61,358 bases of DNA from Blastocatellia bacterium AA13 (GTDB taxonomy: Bacteria; Acidobacteriota; Blastocatellia; UBA7656): the NCBI GenBank assembly GCA_003222245.1, contig QHVH01000035.1, forward strand, positions 1 to 61,358. The letters are read 5' to 3'. The notes below the pieces were generated by a model that saw nothing but the letters and a program-made list of their open reading frames with translations, made no database searches and was not told the DNA's origin. Below are positions 26,058 to 36,541 of the stretch, one piece after another (position 1 is the stretch's first letter; every line of letters starts with the position of its first letter). Both the position numbers and the translations under genes were made by a program.

Positions 26058-26702
26058 AATCTCTCCTTTTTCATACAATCAAAGTTGTTTAAGAGGTGGA
26101 CAAACACCCACTCCGCAATACGGCGCCGTACGACGCACAAAGCATGCACGTCGGCCGCATAGGCCTTGCGGTTAGATTTTAGGATCAAATGTCAGTTTAG
26201 CCTGCGTACTGAGAAGCCCGAGACGCCGAACCGCAAAAGACCCATTCGTGAGATCAGTCAGATGACCGCCCTGCTTGCGGCCAAGCTCTTCCGTTCGCCA
26301 CACGGGCGCACTACGCCGACGATTTTTTCAAGTGAGTTTAAGAGCGACCTGGAACGGGTCTTTTGCTATCCGGACGCCGAAATATAAGTCTCAGGAAAGA
26401 TACTGTCAAGAAAATAGTGAGTCGCGCTTAAAAAAAGCCGCGGGGATATTCGCAATCGTTTTCTCACGGAGACCGCGACGTTTGTAACAGGTATTATCGT
26501 CTGCGGCCGTTTAGATGCAATGTAGCAGACTGCACTGGATTGCCGCGAAAACATGCGAAGCGTTCGCCTGACGCAGCCCGGATGAGTTCCGTTTATGCGA
26601 ACCTTGACGCTCGCGCGGATGCAACTATAGACTGCCGCATCGTATATCTCAGGTGATCTAATCCAGTCCTGACTGGTCGACACGAATTCAGGAGGTTCAG
26701 TA
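26058..26702. other. intergenic region between the divergent AraC and BIG2/LVIVD genes
   Basis: About 645 bp without a gene. It holds the promoter at 26604-26631 of the rightward gene and the leaders of both genes. The middle part (26100-26560) shows nothing I can assign. It is the obvious place for operators of the AraC regulator, but no clear repeat was found by eye. Confidence 0.45.
26604..26631 (+). promoter_or_regulatory. sigma-70-like promoter of the BIG2/LVIVD gene
   Basis: TTGACG (26604-26609), 16-bp spacer, TATAGA (26626-26631). Expected start near 26638, giving a ~65-nt leader that ends in CAGGAGGT before the ATG. Confidence 0.55.
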
Positions 26703-28727
26703 ATGTCGAGGCATAGCTGTTTCGCTCTCAAACTCACGATCGGACTACTTGCTCTCCTTCCCGCGGCCGCATTTACTGTCGGTTCAGCCGCGGCGCAACA
26801 ACAAGGGGGATCCGTCAAAAACGTTGAAGTGACTCCGGCCACGATGGAAGCTGAGGTTGGTCAACAGGTCACATTCAAGGTCGTGGCTCGAGATGCGAAT
26901 GGACAAGATCTGAACCTGAAGCCAATGATCTGGTTTGCTTCTCCTTTCGATCTTGCCGCGGCGGACCGATCAGGCAAGATCTCGCTATTCAATCCGGGGG
27001 AAGTAACTGTCGGCGTCGTAGTCGGAGGCAAAATCGGGCATGCCAGGATCATCGTAAAACCGGCGCCCGTCGTCAAAATCGATCTAGCGCCGGTTAACCC
27101 GTTGACCGTTCTTTCTACCGCCAGATTGTCGGCGGTCGCGAGAACCGCGGGCGGCGATCCGCGAAGTCAGGTATTAATCAACTGGGCTTCCGACAATCCC
27201 AGCGTAGCCGTAGTCGATGCCGCTGGTGTTGTGACAGCCGTAGCGCCCGGAAAAGCGAACGTTAAGGCTACAGTCGACTCCGCAAGCGCAACGACTCCAA
27301 TTGTCGTCGTAGCGAATACTATTCGCGGCATTGCCGTAGAGCCCCGGATCTCGAGCGCAAGAACCGGCGACGTTATTCACTTCAAGGCACGCGTCAAAAA
27401 TGCTTCCGGTGAAGTCAAGGAGCCATCCGTAAGGTGGTCCGTCAGCGGCGAGGGCGCCCTCATCGAGCAGGATGGAGGCTTTGTCGCCGAGCGGCCCGGC
27501 TCTTACATAGTCTCGGCCTCGAGCGGTACGCAGACGGCAATCGCAACTGTTGTAGTCTCTCCCAGAAACGCGGCGCGCGAGCTTGAAGTAATTGGACGCG
27601 CGAAGACTAAAGATACTCAGGTCTCCGAAGAGTGGATCATCGGAAACTACCTGTATGCGGCCACTATATTGGACAAGGTTTTCACCTACGACATCAGCGA
27701 TCCAGCTAATCCCAAGCTCACCGATACGCTAAAGGTAGACGCGCGAATAGTGAATGACGTCAGCACCACGGCCGACGGAAAGATCGGGGTTATAACACGC
27801 GAGGGAGCGTCCAGCCGCAAGAACGGGATTGTGTTTCTTGATCTGGCTGATCCCGCTCATCCGAAGGTCTTATCCGAATACACAGAAACCGTCACCGGCG
27901 GCGTTCATAGTGCTTTCGTGAACGATCACTATGTGTATCTTACCGATGACGCAACCGGCTCGATGCGCGTGATCGACTTCAAGGACGTTAAGGCTCCGAA
28001 AGAGGTTGCGCGCTGGCAGTTCGAGAATCCGAACGTCAGAGAAGTGGATGAGCCCGGCGGACCGGCGACGGCGGGGCGTTATCTTCACGATGTGCAGGTC
28101 AAGGACGGACTCGCCTATCTGGCCTACTGGCGGGACGGTTTGATAATCCTGGATGTCGGAAGCGGCATCAAGGGCGGCCGCCCGGATAAGCCGGTATTCG
28201 TGTCGCAGCTTCGCTTGAACTACAACGAATTGTACGGCAACGGATGGCTCGCCGGAGCGCACGCAGTATTCCGCTATAAGAACTATGTATTCGTAGGCGA
28301 TGAAGTATTCCCCGGCGAGTTCGATATAAGCTCGAGGCTCCGAATCCCGGTTCGCGGAATCGTGCACATTGTCGACGTCTCGGACATCAACCATCCTCGC
28401 AAGGTCGCTGAATACGAAGTGCCGGAAGGCGGTTCGCACAACATGTGGGTCATCGACGATGTTCTTTACATGGGCTACTACAGCGGCGGCGGCCGCGTGC
28501 TTGATGTCTCGGGCGAGCTTCGAGGCGATCTGTATCGCCAGGGCCGAGAGATCGGCCGTTTGTTTACAGGAACGCCCGATGGCTTCCGCCCTAACCTCCC
28601 ATTCACGTGGGGAGCCCAACCCGACGGCAAGGGACTGGTCTACTTCAACGACATCAACTCAGGCATCTGGATCGTGAAGCTCGGCAAGAACAAGGAGAAG
28701 GGCTCGACGAGCGAGCCGGGAACCTAG
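26703..28727 (+). CDS. exported protein with bacterial Ig-like (BIG2) domains and an LVIVD-type beta-propeller
   Basis: 674 aa with a signal peptide (LALLPAAAFTVGSAAAQ). Residues ~38-290 contain three Ig-like units (KNVEVTPATMEAEVGQQVTFK; KIDLAPVNPLTVLS...GVVTAVAPGKANVKATV; RGIAVEPRISSARTGDVIHFKARV). From ~300 on, LVIVD repeats form a propeller (FTYDISDPANPKLTD, IVFLDLADPAHPKVLS, MRVIDFKDVKAPKEVA, VHIVDVSDINHPRKVAEYE). Probably a surface or periplasmic binding or adhesion protein. A BIG2 plus LVIVD architecture is common in Acidobacteriota. Excellent ribosome site (AGGAGG). Confidence 0.85.
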   Translation: MSRHSCFALKLTIGLLALLPAAAFTVGSAAAQQQGGSVKNVEVTPATMEAEVGQQVTFKVVARDANGQDLNLKPMIWFASPFDLAAADRSGKISLFNPGEVTVGVVVGGKIGHARIIVKPAPVVKIDLAPVNPLTVLSTARLSAVARTAGGDPRSQVLINWASDNPSVAVVDAAGVVTAVAPGKANVKATVDSASATTPIVVVANTIRGIAVEPRISSARTGDVIHFKARVKNASGEVKEPSVRWSVSGEGALIEQDGGFVAERPGSYIVSASSGTQTAIATVVVSPRNAARELEVIGRAKTKDTQVSEEWIIGNYLYAATILDKVFTYDISDPANPKLTDTLKVDARIVNDVSTTADGKIGVITREGASSRKNGIVFLDLADPAHPKVLSEYTETVTGGVHSAFVNDHYVYLTDDATGSMRVIDFKDVKAPKEVARWQFENPNVREVDEPGGPATAGRYLHDVQVKDGLAYLAYWRDGLIILDVGSGIKGGRPDKPVFVSQLRLNYNELYGNGWLAGAHAVFRYKNYVFVGDEVFPGEFDISSRLRIPVRGIVHIVDVSDINHPRKVAEYEVPEGGSHNMWVIDDVLYMGYYSGGGRVLDVSGELRGDLYRQGREIGRLFTGTPDGFRPNLPFTWGAQPDGKGLVYFNDINSGIWIVKLGKNKEKGSTSEPGT

Positions 28728-28747
28728 AGCGCTCCTCCAGCCTCCGC

Positions 28748-31700
28748 CTATTGATCGAGAAGCTGCCGGACACTCTTGGCGAGTTCCTGGCGAGAGTACG
28801 GCTTTTGAAGAAAGTTGACGCCTTCTTTGACCGCGCCGCTCTCGATGACGTAGCTGTCTGTGTAGCCGGATGCGAACAAAACACGGATTTCGGGGTAGAG
28901 CGACGCCATCCGGTCCGCGAGCTCGTTGCCATTCATTCTCGGCATTATGAGATCGGTGACGGCTAGAGCTACGCTCGTGTTGCTTTCGTCGAGCCTCTCC
29001 AGAGCTTCAATCCCATCGCGGGCTTCCAAGACCGAATAGCCATATTCTCTCAACGCGTTACCCGCGAAACCTCGGACGCCGTCGTGGTCTTCCACGAGCA
29101 GGATCGTTTCATTTCCGCGCAATGAGGCTTCACTATCCGCTTCACCCTCCGGAGGCGAGGCAGTCTCACCCGTGACCGGCCAGAAGATTTTGAACGAGGC
29201 GCCCCGGCCCGGCTCGCTATACACCTGAATAGTTCCGCCATTCTGTTTGATGATCCCATAGACCGTTGCAAGACCCAGACCCGTGCCCCGCCCCAGTTCC
29301 TTCGTCGTGAAGAACGGCTCGAATATCTTGCTTCTGACCGCTTCGGTCATTCCAACGCCGGAATCGCTGATAGCAATCATCACGTGCGGTCCGACACGAC
29401 TCTCGGAATGGTCCGCAACGTAGCTCGAATCCAGCCTCCATGGCTTTGTCTCGATGGTAATGCGCTTCTCCGCGGCGGCGCCGGATTTCTCCTGTATTGC
29501 ATCGCGAGCATTCACGATCAGGTTAACGAGTATCTGCTCGATTTGTCCGGGGTCCGCCCGCACGGTTGCGATTCCGGGATGGAGAACCGTTTCCATCTTG
29601 ATGTCCTCGCCGATGAGTCTGCGGAGCATTTTTTCCAAATCTCGTATGACGACGTTGATATCGACGGATCTCGGTTGAAAGACCTGCTTTCGGCTGAACG
29701 CGAGCAACTGCCGAGTCAGATCGCGAGCCTGACTTCCTGCTTTCAGTATCGAAGTTAAATATTCATGCACGCGATCCGACGCAGGGACGCGCCGCATCGC
29801 GACTTCAGCCAGCCCGTTTATGACGGTCAAGAGATTATTGAAAATCGTGAGATATTCCACCGGCGAGCATGCCGATCGATTCCAATTTTTGTGCATGGCG
29901 CAGTTGCTCTTCGAGTTGTTTTTGCGCGGTGATGTCCTGAGCGATTCCCAGCACCTGCACCGCTCCATCCTCCGATCTTGCGAATAACGTGTCCCACGCG
30001 TGAAGCCAGCGCCATTCGCCGCTCGCGGCGCAGATGCGATACTTGGTTTCGAATACTTCTCCATCGCGCGCCGAAGCGAGGCGCGCGAGCCAGCTAGGCA
30101 GCTTATTTTTGTCGTCCGGATGCAGAAGGGACTGCAGCTTCGCGGAATCCATTTCGCGCAACTGCTCGCCGGTATATCCCGCGATTCCATTTCGATTGGT
30201 GAACAGGATTCGCATCTGTCGAAGGTCGCCGACGTAGAGCAATCCGGGAATTGTGTCGTCGATGCGCTGGATGAAAACCTGGCTCTCTTCCGCCGCCTTC
30301 GCCCTGCGAAGACGCTCGATGGCCGTCGCCGTCTGACTCGCCAGAGTAACGAGGAGATGTTCATGGTTTTGAGTGAATGCGCCGACCTCTTTCGACTCCG
30401 CATCGATTACGCCGATAACGCGGCTGCCGACCATCAGCGGAACGCAGATCTCGGATCGCATTTCGTGGTCTACCGACAGGTAGTCCGGTTCCGTGGTGAC
30501 ATCGTTAATTTGTCTGGGAAGACCGCTCGAGGCGACGCTTCCGGTAATTCCGCTCCCGAGCGGAATCGGCAGAAGATTCGCGCCCGCGTGTTGCTTATAA
30601 AATGAGCTTGTTGGATATAGCTTTCCGTCCTCGTGCACGAGATAGATACCGCAATTGTCCGGAAAGAGTTTTTCGCGCACGGCGGACGTAATACGCTCGA
30701 GAAGCGAATCTTCCTGCACAGCTTCGGCCCCGGCGACGGCTACGCGATTCAGGAGAATCAACTCGTCCAATGTCAGGCGAAGCTGTTCTTCGTCGTGCTT
30801 GAGGCGAGTGATATCGGTCGAGATGCTGCATATCGCGAACATTTCTTCTTGCGGGTTGAAGAGAGGGAACTTGATAGAGATGTAAGTATGCAATCCATCG
30901 GGCTGAGGAACCGCTTCCTCAATCTGAATGGTCGATCCGGACTCGATCACTCGGCGGTCGTTCGCTCGAAGCTCATCGGCGGCTTCCCTCGGGAATATGT
31001 CGTAGTCCGTCTTGCCCTGCGCCTCGCTGCGCCGGACTCCGAACAGTTCCTCGAAGTGCCTGTTGACCAGAAGAAACCGCCCGTCGACGTGCTTCACGTA
31101 AATAACCGCGGTCGTGTTGTTGATTATGCTGCTGAGCAGGTGCTCGCTCTGCCGAAGCGCGTCGGCGGCTTTCTTACGTTCTGAAATATCTCGCAACGAG
31201 ACGACCCTCGCCGTAGCGCCGGCATAAGGAATCGCTTTGCCTTGAGTGTCGACGGGAATCGTGGTCCCGTCTTTTCGCACCATCGTCACTTCGATCGTGC
31301 CTTCGTCTCCAGTCTCCATGTTGCGGAGAATCGCGGGCCGGTCGGCGCTAGCCACAATGTCGAGGCCGTTCATGCCGATCAACTCGGACCACTCATATCC
31401 GGTGAGCTCGCAAAGCGACTGGTTGGTCCACGATCTTGCCGTTTTCGTGGATCAAAATACCTTCAAGCGTCGATTCCGACAGCCGCCGAAACCGTTCTTC
31501 GCTTTGGCGCAATAAGGTTTCCGCTCTGTCTCGCTCGAACCCGGTCTTTTCGTGACGTTCTATCTCGTCTTTCAACTGCTGATTTTTTTCGGCGAGCGCG
31601 AGCGCATTTCTCCGCGACCAATCGAGTGCTTTCTCTCGTTGAACGATTGCTGTTCCGACAAGGCCCGCCGATAGACCGAATATAACTGTAGTGCCGATCC

Positions 31701-32178
31701 AGTGCAGGCCAGGCGCCAGGGTTCCGGCTGCAAACGGCAGATACCCACTCGTTTCTCCGTATACAAGACCGAGACCTATCGCGGCTGAGACCACCGCCGT
31801 AATGATTCCCGCTCGAGTACCAAATAGCAGGCTTGCGAAAAGTATGGGTATTGTCAGCGCGATGTAAGCAGGCGCGCGGACTCCTGAGCTCGCGATCGCC
31901 GCCAGCGTTAGAACCGCGATCGTAGGTATTATCAATGTTAGCCCGGCAAGTCTTAACTTCCGGGCTTTAAGAAACACGAGTGATATTCCGGCGATCGCAA
32001 GCAAGAACCCATCCAGCCAGAGCCTTGAAAAACGCTGAGGAGCGAGAATCAACACCAATGCTGAATGAAGCGCGGGAATTGACACCATTACGGCCAGGAA
32101 TCCCCGCATCAGTTGGGCCTTGCGTATTTGCTCCTGCCCTTCGGAGTCGGCGTCGTTGCCGATCAGCTCTCTAGTCAT
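28748..32178 (-). pseudogene. hybrid sensor histidine kinase split by two frameshifts
   Basis: Read right to left, three frames give one protein. Segment 1 (32178-~31425): membrane helices and a partial PAS domain ending NGKIVD. Segment 2 (~31425-29840): rest of the PAS, a second PAS, GAF (ICVPLMVGSRVIGVIDAESKE), a third PAS and the H-box start LAGGISHDF. Segment 3 (~29840-28748): NNLLTVINGLAEVAM, HATPase ([31 protein letters not shown]) and a C-terminal receiver (LLVEDHDGVRG, DLIMPRMNG, KPYSR). At both junctions a single extra C lets the next frame continue in register (GAC-C-AAC at 31425; TTT-C-AAT at 29840); at the first, a 2-base loss explains it equally well. Either a decaying gene or assembly error. 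It begins 9 nt after the YVTN gene. Confidence 0.82.
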
Positions 32179-32187
32179 ACAAAGAGG

Positions 32188-33396
32188 CTATTTTGGATCC
32201 TCGATTTTGAAGAAGTCTATACCGGCCGCCTGCTCCGGGAGATCAACGGCAGCCACGGTTTTGAGGGCTTTGAGATCGATCACTTCAACTGTTCCAGGCT
32301 CGGAGCCGATACCCTCCACGGAAACAAACGCGTACCGTCCATCCGGGGAGACAACAACTCCGTGAACTACCTTCCTTTTGGTGGGAAGCCGGGCAAGCTC
32401 GCTGCCCGTCTTGAGATCGAATATTGAAACGGAGGGGCCTCGCTTATTGGTTCCGATTAACTTGCCGTCTCTTGTCACGGCGAGATTGTACACGCCGGGG
32501 CCGGCGGGAATGCGGCGCGAAACCTGCCATCTCTTCGCATCGACTTCGACAATTTCGCTCGACTTGTTGCATGCGACATAGACTTTGGATCCGTCGGGTG
32601 AGGGCTGGGCCCAGGTAGGCGAGCAGCCGATGTCGCCGGGCTTCGGAGGCTCCTGGCCATGTCCGCCCGTGTCGTGAGCGGCGTGTTCCATACCGCCGGA
32701 CGAATGCGCGTTCGGAGGGCCCGACATACCCATCTCCTTGCCCTTCGTGAGCAGGAAGTGACGAGATACCTTGAATGTCTGCGTATCGATCTCGACGAGC
32801 GTATCGTCCATCATACATGCCGAGTATTGCTTTGTGCCCGCCGGGTTGATTCGCGAGCCGTGAGGCATGGTTCCCGTAGGTATGCGAGCCACCTCTATCA
32901 TGTCCTCAGCGGCCACGACCGAAACCGAAGACGGAACCATATCTCCGTGCAGGTTGAAATTTACGACGTATACAAAACTTCCGTCCGGCGTCACGTCGAG
33001 CGTAGCTGGAAAAAGTCCGAGCGTTACCTGTCCTATTACCCGATCGTCTTTGGCGGAATACTTCAGAAGCGTGCCGAACGGCCGGCCGTGTCCGAGAGAG
33101 ACATAATAGAATTGCCGGTCGGGTGAGAATGCGATGCCGTGCGGACCGTCGATATCGACAGGATGCAAACCCGTAGTGAAATCGCGGTCAAGACGCGCGC
33201 CCTTTGGTCCAAACCGGACGACCGCGATTTTATCGGCGGATTCGCAGACTACATAAACAAGATAGTCTTTGTCGGGCGCCTGCTGCGCGCGAGCCGCTAT
33301 ACCCGGAATCAAATTGAACCCGATTGCGACCAATGCCAGAGCCGGCCTCCGGAGTCTGGCGATGCGGAACCAGTGTACGCTTCTGAAATTCCTCAT
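32188..33396 (-). CDS. exported YVTN beta-propeller protein with His/Met-rich insertion
   Basis: 402 aa from ATG 33396. The longer frame to 33504 would overlap the MFS gene and puts a long tail before the signal peptide (RRPALALVAIGFNLIPGIAARA). Propeller repeats are plain (PHGIAFSPDRQFYYVS, TLDVTPDGSFVYVV, VVSPDGRYAFVS). A loop at residues ~219-250 is rich in Met and His (GKEMGMSGPPNAHSSGG and MEHAAHDTGGHGQ), the kind of stretch that binds copper or another soft metal. It lies between the MFS gene and the sensor kinase, and would act in the periplasm. Confidence 0.82.
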   Translation of the reverse strand: MRNFRSVHWFRIARLRRPALALVAIGFNLIPGIAARAQQAPDKDYLVYVVCESADKIAVVRFGPKGARLDRDFTTGLHPVDIDGPHGIAFSPDRQFYYVSLGHGRPFGTLLKYSAKDDRVIGQVTLGLFPATLDVTPDGSFVYVVNFNLHGDMVPSSVSVVAAEDMIEVARIPTGTMPHGSRINPAGTKQYSACMMDDTLVEIDTQTFKVSRHFLLTKGKEMGMSGPPNAHSSGGMEHAAHDTGGHGQEPPKPGDIGCSPTWAQPSPDGSKVYVACNKSSEIVEVDAKRWQVSRRIPAGPGVYNLAVTRDGKLIGTNKRGPSVSIFDLKTGSELARLPTKRKVVHGVVVSPDGRYAFVSVEGIGSEPGTVEVIDLKALKTVAAVDLPEQAAGIDFFKIEDPK

Positions 33397-33410
33397 GTAA
33401 TTCGCGGCTT

Positions 33411-33436
33411 CTCGGTCGATCTCCTCGGTCGATCTC
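33411..33436. repeat. 13-bp tandem duplication
   Basis: CTCGGTCGATCTC is present twice without a gap (33411-33423 and 33424-33436), in the short spacer between the MFS stop and the propeller start. Probably slippage. Confidence 0.7.
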
Positions 33437-33443
33437 CAGCTTC

Positions 33444-34808
33444 TCAATCTCCAGCTTCCGCGGCGGCGCGAGCGGTCGTTTTCTTCGTTGATTCTCTCAT
33501 CCATTCGTTAAGCTTCGCCATGTCCTTGCCGACGGTCCTCGAGCCGGCGAACAAAACGCCTGCCAGTAGAATTCCTAACACTGGAATAAAATACATGGCG
33601 CTGTGTAAGCCTTCGGCTCGAAATGGTTCCAATGTCCTCTGTGTGAACTCGGTGACTCCGGCGGCAGCGGCGGCCCGCCTGGTATAGAAGTCGCTCGCGA
33701 AGCCGGTTCCGACCGGACCGAGTGACGCGCCGAGCACGTACATAGCGAAGAAATAGAGCGCCATCGCCGTGCCTCTGAGCGAGGGCTCGATGACGTCCTG
33801 AATCGTGGAGTAGACGGTAGAGTAATACACGTACATAGAAGCCCCGCCGAGCCCCATTAAGATAAGAAAACCGGTCGTGTCTCCCGACTGCCTCCCGAGC
33901 GCGAGGAAAATCAGCGGCGCCGATATTAAAAGAGCGACGGCGGCGACCAGGAGTCTTCCATTCGAGCGGCGGCGCATAATAGCATCGCCGACCACGCCTC
34001 CGATCAGTAGGCCCGGAACTCCGGACAAGCCATACACGATCATTGTTATGTAACCGGCATCTCGAATATTGAGCTTGTGAAAGCGCTGCAAGAATGGAGA
34101 CAGGAACGAGCCGAGCGCATACATATTGAAGTTGTGAAGCGCTCCGGATGCGATCAACCACCACATGGTCGGGATCGAAAGAACGAGCAGGTACGGCGAG
34201 CCTTCGCGCTTGGTCGCGCCGACTTCGTGAACCTCTGATGCGCCGCGTTGCGGCTCCTTTAGAAAGAGAACCGCTATGGCGATCAACACTCCGGGAATTC
34301 CCGCAAGATAGAAAGTGGGACGCCAGCCGTACTTCAGCGCGACCGTACCGCTGACCCAAAAGCTCAACGCGATTCCGATGGGAAGGCCGAGCATGAATAT
34401 CGACAGGACCTTGGCCCGTCTCGAAGCAGGAAAGAGATCGCCTATCAATGAAGTAGCGGCCGGAGCGCATGATGCTTCGCCCACTCCGACGCCCAAACGG
34501 TAGGCGAACAGATCCCAGTATCCGCGAGCGATTCCGGAGGCCGCGGTGAGCAAGCTCCAGACGAATACGCCGCCCGCCAGGATTCGCGTACGCACCGAGC
34601 GATCCGTCAACCTGCCCAGCGGCACGCCGATCGCCGCATACAGCAGCGTGAAGGCGGTGCCAAGATTGCCGAGCGCGGTATCGCTCAAGTTCCATTCTTT
34701 CCGAATGGCTTCGCCCACTGCGCCCAGAATCTGTCGATCAAAGAAATTCAGCGCGTTGATCGCAAACAGCAACCAGAGCGCAAGACCGGTCCTCGATTTT
34801 TCAGTCAT
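33444..34808 (-). CDS. MFS transporter (spinster-like)
   Basis: 454 aa, twelve membrane helices. Loop 2-3 motif GVPLGRLTDRSVRTRIL, VGVGEASCAPAATSLIGDLFP after helix 4, and FRRRSNGR-type charges in the second half are typical of the spinster/MFS-1 group. It would move a small organic molecule across the inner membrane; substrate unknown. It starts 2 nt before the pentaheme cytochrome stop region (gap 2 bp) and is in the same minus-strand run. Confidence 0.85.
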   Translation of the reverse strand: MTEKSRTGLALWLLFAINALNFFDRQILGAVGEAIRKEWNLSDTALGNLGTAFTLLYAAIGVPLGRLTDRSVRTRILAGGVFVWSLLTAASGIARGYWDLFAYRLGVGVGEASCAPAATSLIGDLFPASRRAKVLSIFMLGLPIGIALSFWVSGTVALKYGWRPTFYLAGIPGVLIAIAVLFLKEPQRGASEVHEVGATKREGSPYLLVLSIPTMWWLIASGALHNFNMYALGSFLSPFLQRFHKLNIRDAGYITMIVYGLSGVPGLLIGGVVGDAIMRRRSNGRLLVAAVALLISAPLIFLALGRQSGDTTGFLILMGLGGASMYVYYSTVYSTIQDVIEPSLRGTAMALYFFAMYVLGASLGPVGTGFASDFYTRRAAAAAGVTEFTQRTLEPFRAEGLHSAMYFIPVLGILLAGVLFAGSRTVGKDMAKLNEWMRESTKKTTARAAAEAGD

Positions 34809-34810
34809 TT

Positions 34811-35602
34811 TTATCGAGCCTTCTCAATCGTTACTTTAAGCTGATCGCCCAGCTTCAGAATCTCGGGAATCTTTTCGAGTCCGCCCTTCAGATCCGCGGC
34901 GTGAACTATTTCAGCGATGCGGCGGCGCACCTCTCTTCGTTGATTGACGACTTCCTGCGAGGGCTCGCGCCCGTCGTCGGTAAGATCCCGCATTGAAAGC
35001 CGAATGTCATCCGAAAGCACCAGCATCTGCTGAAAACGTTCGGGAAGCTCTGGCAGGTATTCCAGGCCGTGGCATCCCGCGCAGAACAATCCGAGATTAA
35101 AACTACGGGCCTGATTTCCGATCGTGTGCGCGCCATGGCATTTAATGCAATCGAGGCGTGCGACGTTGGCCCGCTCGGGGAAATGACGGCTGTCCTTAAA
35201 CGCCGCCGACTGCTGCACGTGGCAGAAGCCGCACATCTTCAGCGCCTCGTTTGCGTTGGGTTTGGCTACGAGTGTTGAATCGTGCGCCTTTTCTTTCGCC
35301 TCAGCGGCAGCATCGCCTCCGTGACACTTCGCGCACGAGACGCGCGACTTCGCATGCGTGCTGTGAGAAAAGAGAGCGACGAGATCCGCCGTAGTCTTTT
35401 GATGGCAATCAACGCAGCCGTCTTTGATCGGGCCGCCGGCATAGGCGGGGCTGCTTGCGAGAGGTTGGGCTGGAGAGTCGCTCAAAACCGCGCCTGCCAG
35501 AAGGCCGAACGCGAAGAGCCGCAGGATTTGCCCTGTTTTCGTCACGCTAATGTGGTTTCGAAACAGAAGAGATATAACCGGCGAAGGGCGCGCGCGTTTC
35601 AT
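34811..35602 (-). CDS. exported pentaheme cytochrome c
   Basis: 263 aa. A hydrophobic N-terminal segment (LRLFAFGLLAGAVLS) precedes five CxxCH motifs: CVDCH, CAKCH, CGFCH, CIKCH and CAGCH. The spacing resembles tetra/pentaheme electron carriers that feed periplasmic reductases. The C-terminal ~90 residues are helical and lack heme. Its start overlaps the enoyl-CoA hydratase stop by four bases (ATGA), so they are coupled. Heme genes upstream in the same run would supply its cofactor. The terminal acceptor is unknown. Confidence 0.85.
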   Translation of the reverse strand: MKRARPSPVISLLFRNHISVTKTGQILRLFAFGLLAGAVLSDSPAQPLASSPAYAGGPIKDGCVDCHQKTTADLVALFSHSTHAKSRVSCAKCHGGDAAAEAKEKAHDSTLVAKPNANEALKMCGFCHVQQSAAFKDSRHFPERANVARLDCIKCHGAHTIGNQARSFNLGLFCAGCHGLEYLPELPERFQQMLVLSDDIRLSMRDLTDDGREPSQEVVNQRREVRRRIAEIVHAADLKGGLEKIPEILKLGDQLKVTIEKAR

Positions 35603-36381
35603 CTGCCGGTGAACCCGGGCTTACGCTTTTCCAGAAATGCTTTCACGCCTTCGCCAAAATCATCCGATTGGAAGCAAGCCGCCTGATTCACGGCTTCAAA
35701 TTCGAGCGCCTCCGCCATATCATGACTCGCTGCATAGACGAGTCCCTGCTTGATTCGTGCAAGCGCCATCGGCGCCGAGGCGGCAAGCCGCGCGGCCAAC
35801 TCGTCTACTACCGAATCGAGCTGTTCGAATGGTACGACTCGATTGATCATTCCAAGCGCCAGCGCATCAGCCGCGCCTATGAGATCGCCGGTCGCCATCA
35901 GCTCGAAGGCTTTGTGATAACCGACGAGCCTGGGCAGCGTGTAGGTTGATCCGCCGTCGGGCATCAACGCTATCTTTATAAACGCCTGTCCAAACTTCGC
36001 CTGTTCCGATGCAATAAGAATGTCGCATGCGAGCGCGTAATTGCATCCGACCCCGACCGCATGCCCGTTAATCCGGGCTATGATGGGCTTGCCGAGATTC
36101 CTCATCGCGAGGATTGTAGGGTTGGTAAAGGTTCTGAGCGATGCCGTCACGTCGATTGACCCTCGGTCCTTGATCGCGCCGGATTGCAAATCGGCTCCCG
36201 CGCAGAATGCATCGCCGGCCCCGGACAGGATAATGACGCGGCTCTCATCCTCGGCTGATTCTTGAATGGCGGCGCGAAGGGATTCCATCATCTCGGTGTC
36301 GATGGCATTCCGGCGAGAAGGCTGATTGAACGTGATCCGCTTGATCGCGCCATCGAGCGTAACAAGGAGCTTTTCGCTCAT
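35599..36381 (-). CDS. enoyl-CoA hydratase/isomerase family protein
   Basis: 260 aa, crotonase fold. Oxyanion-hole segments SGAGDAFCAGADLQSG and NGHAVGVGCNYALACDI, then FIKIALMPDGGSTYTLPRLVG. The glutamate expected at the first catalytic site is not obvious and the second site is Asp (MPDGGS) as in many isomerases/PaaG-like hydratases, so the exact reaction (hydration, isomerisation) is undecided. Coupled to the cytochrome gene. Confidence 0.88.
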   Translation of the reverse strand: MSEKLLVTLDGAIKRITFNQPSRRNAIDTEMMESLRAAIQESAEDESRVIILSGAGDAFCAGADLQSGAIKDRGSIDVTASLRTFTNPTILAMRNLGKPIIARINGHAVGVGCNYALACDILIASEQAKFGQAFIKIALMPDGGSTYTLPRLVGYHKAFELMATGDLIGAADALALGMINRVVPFEQLDSVVDELAARLAASAPMALARIKQGLVYAASHDMAEALEFEAVNQAACFQSDDFGEGVKAFLEKRKPGFTGR

Positions 36382-36541
36382 CGTTTTTTACCTTTCACGT
36401 TGAAGTAAGTCCGGCGAAGATCGGCGTAATTCTCGCTTAAAGCATGGTGTTTTGCAATGAAATGTGCCGTCAGAATCACTCGCCTGACCGATCGGTAAGT
36501 TTGGATACGATATGTAAAAGTTTCGATGGAGCTCGTTATTC

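Noticed and set aside
29835-29845. Programmed +1 frameshift in the kinase
   Set aside because: The site TTT-CAA-TAA does not match a known +1 slippery signal and a second shift of the same kind occurs elsewhere in the gene; mutation or sequence error is simpler.
33508-34695. 395-codon frame within the MFS gene, same strand
   Set aside because: Shifted reading of the MFS gene, rich in Arg and Ser, no homology pattern.
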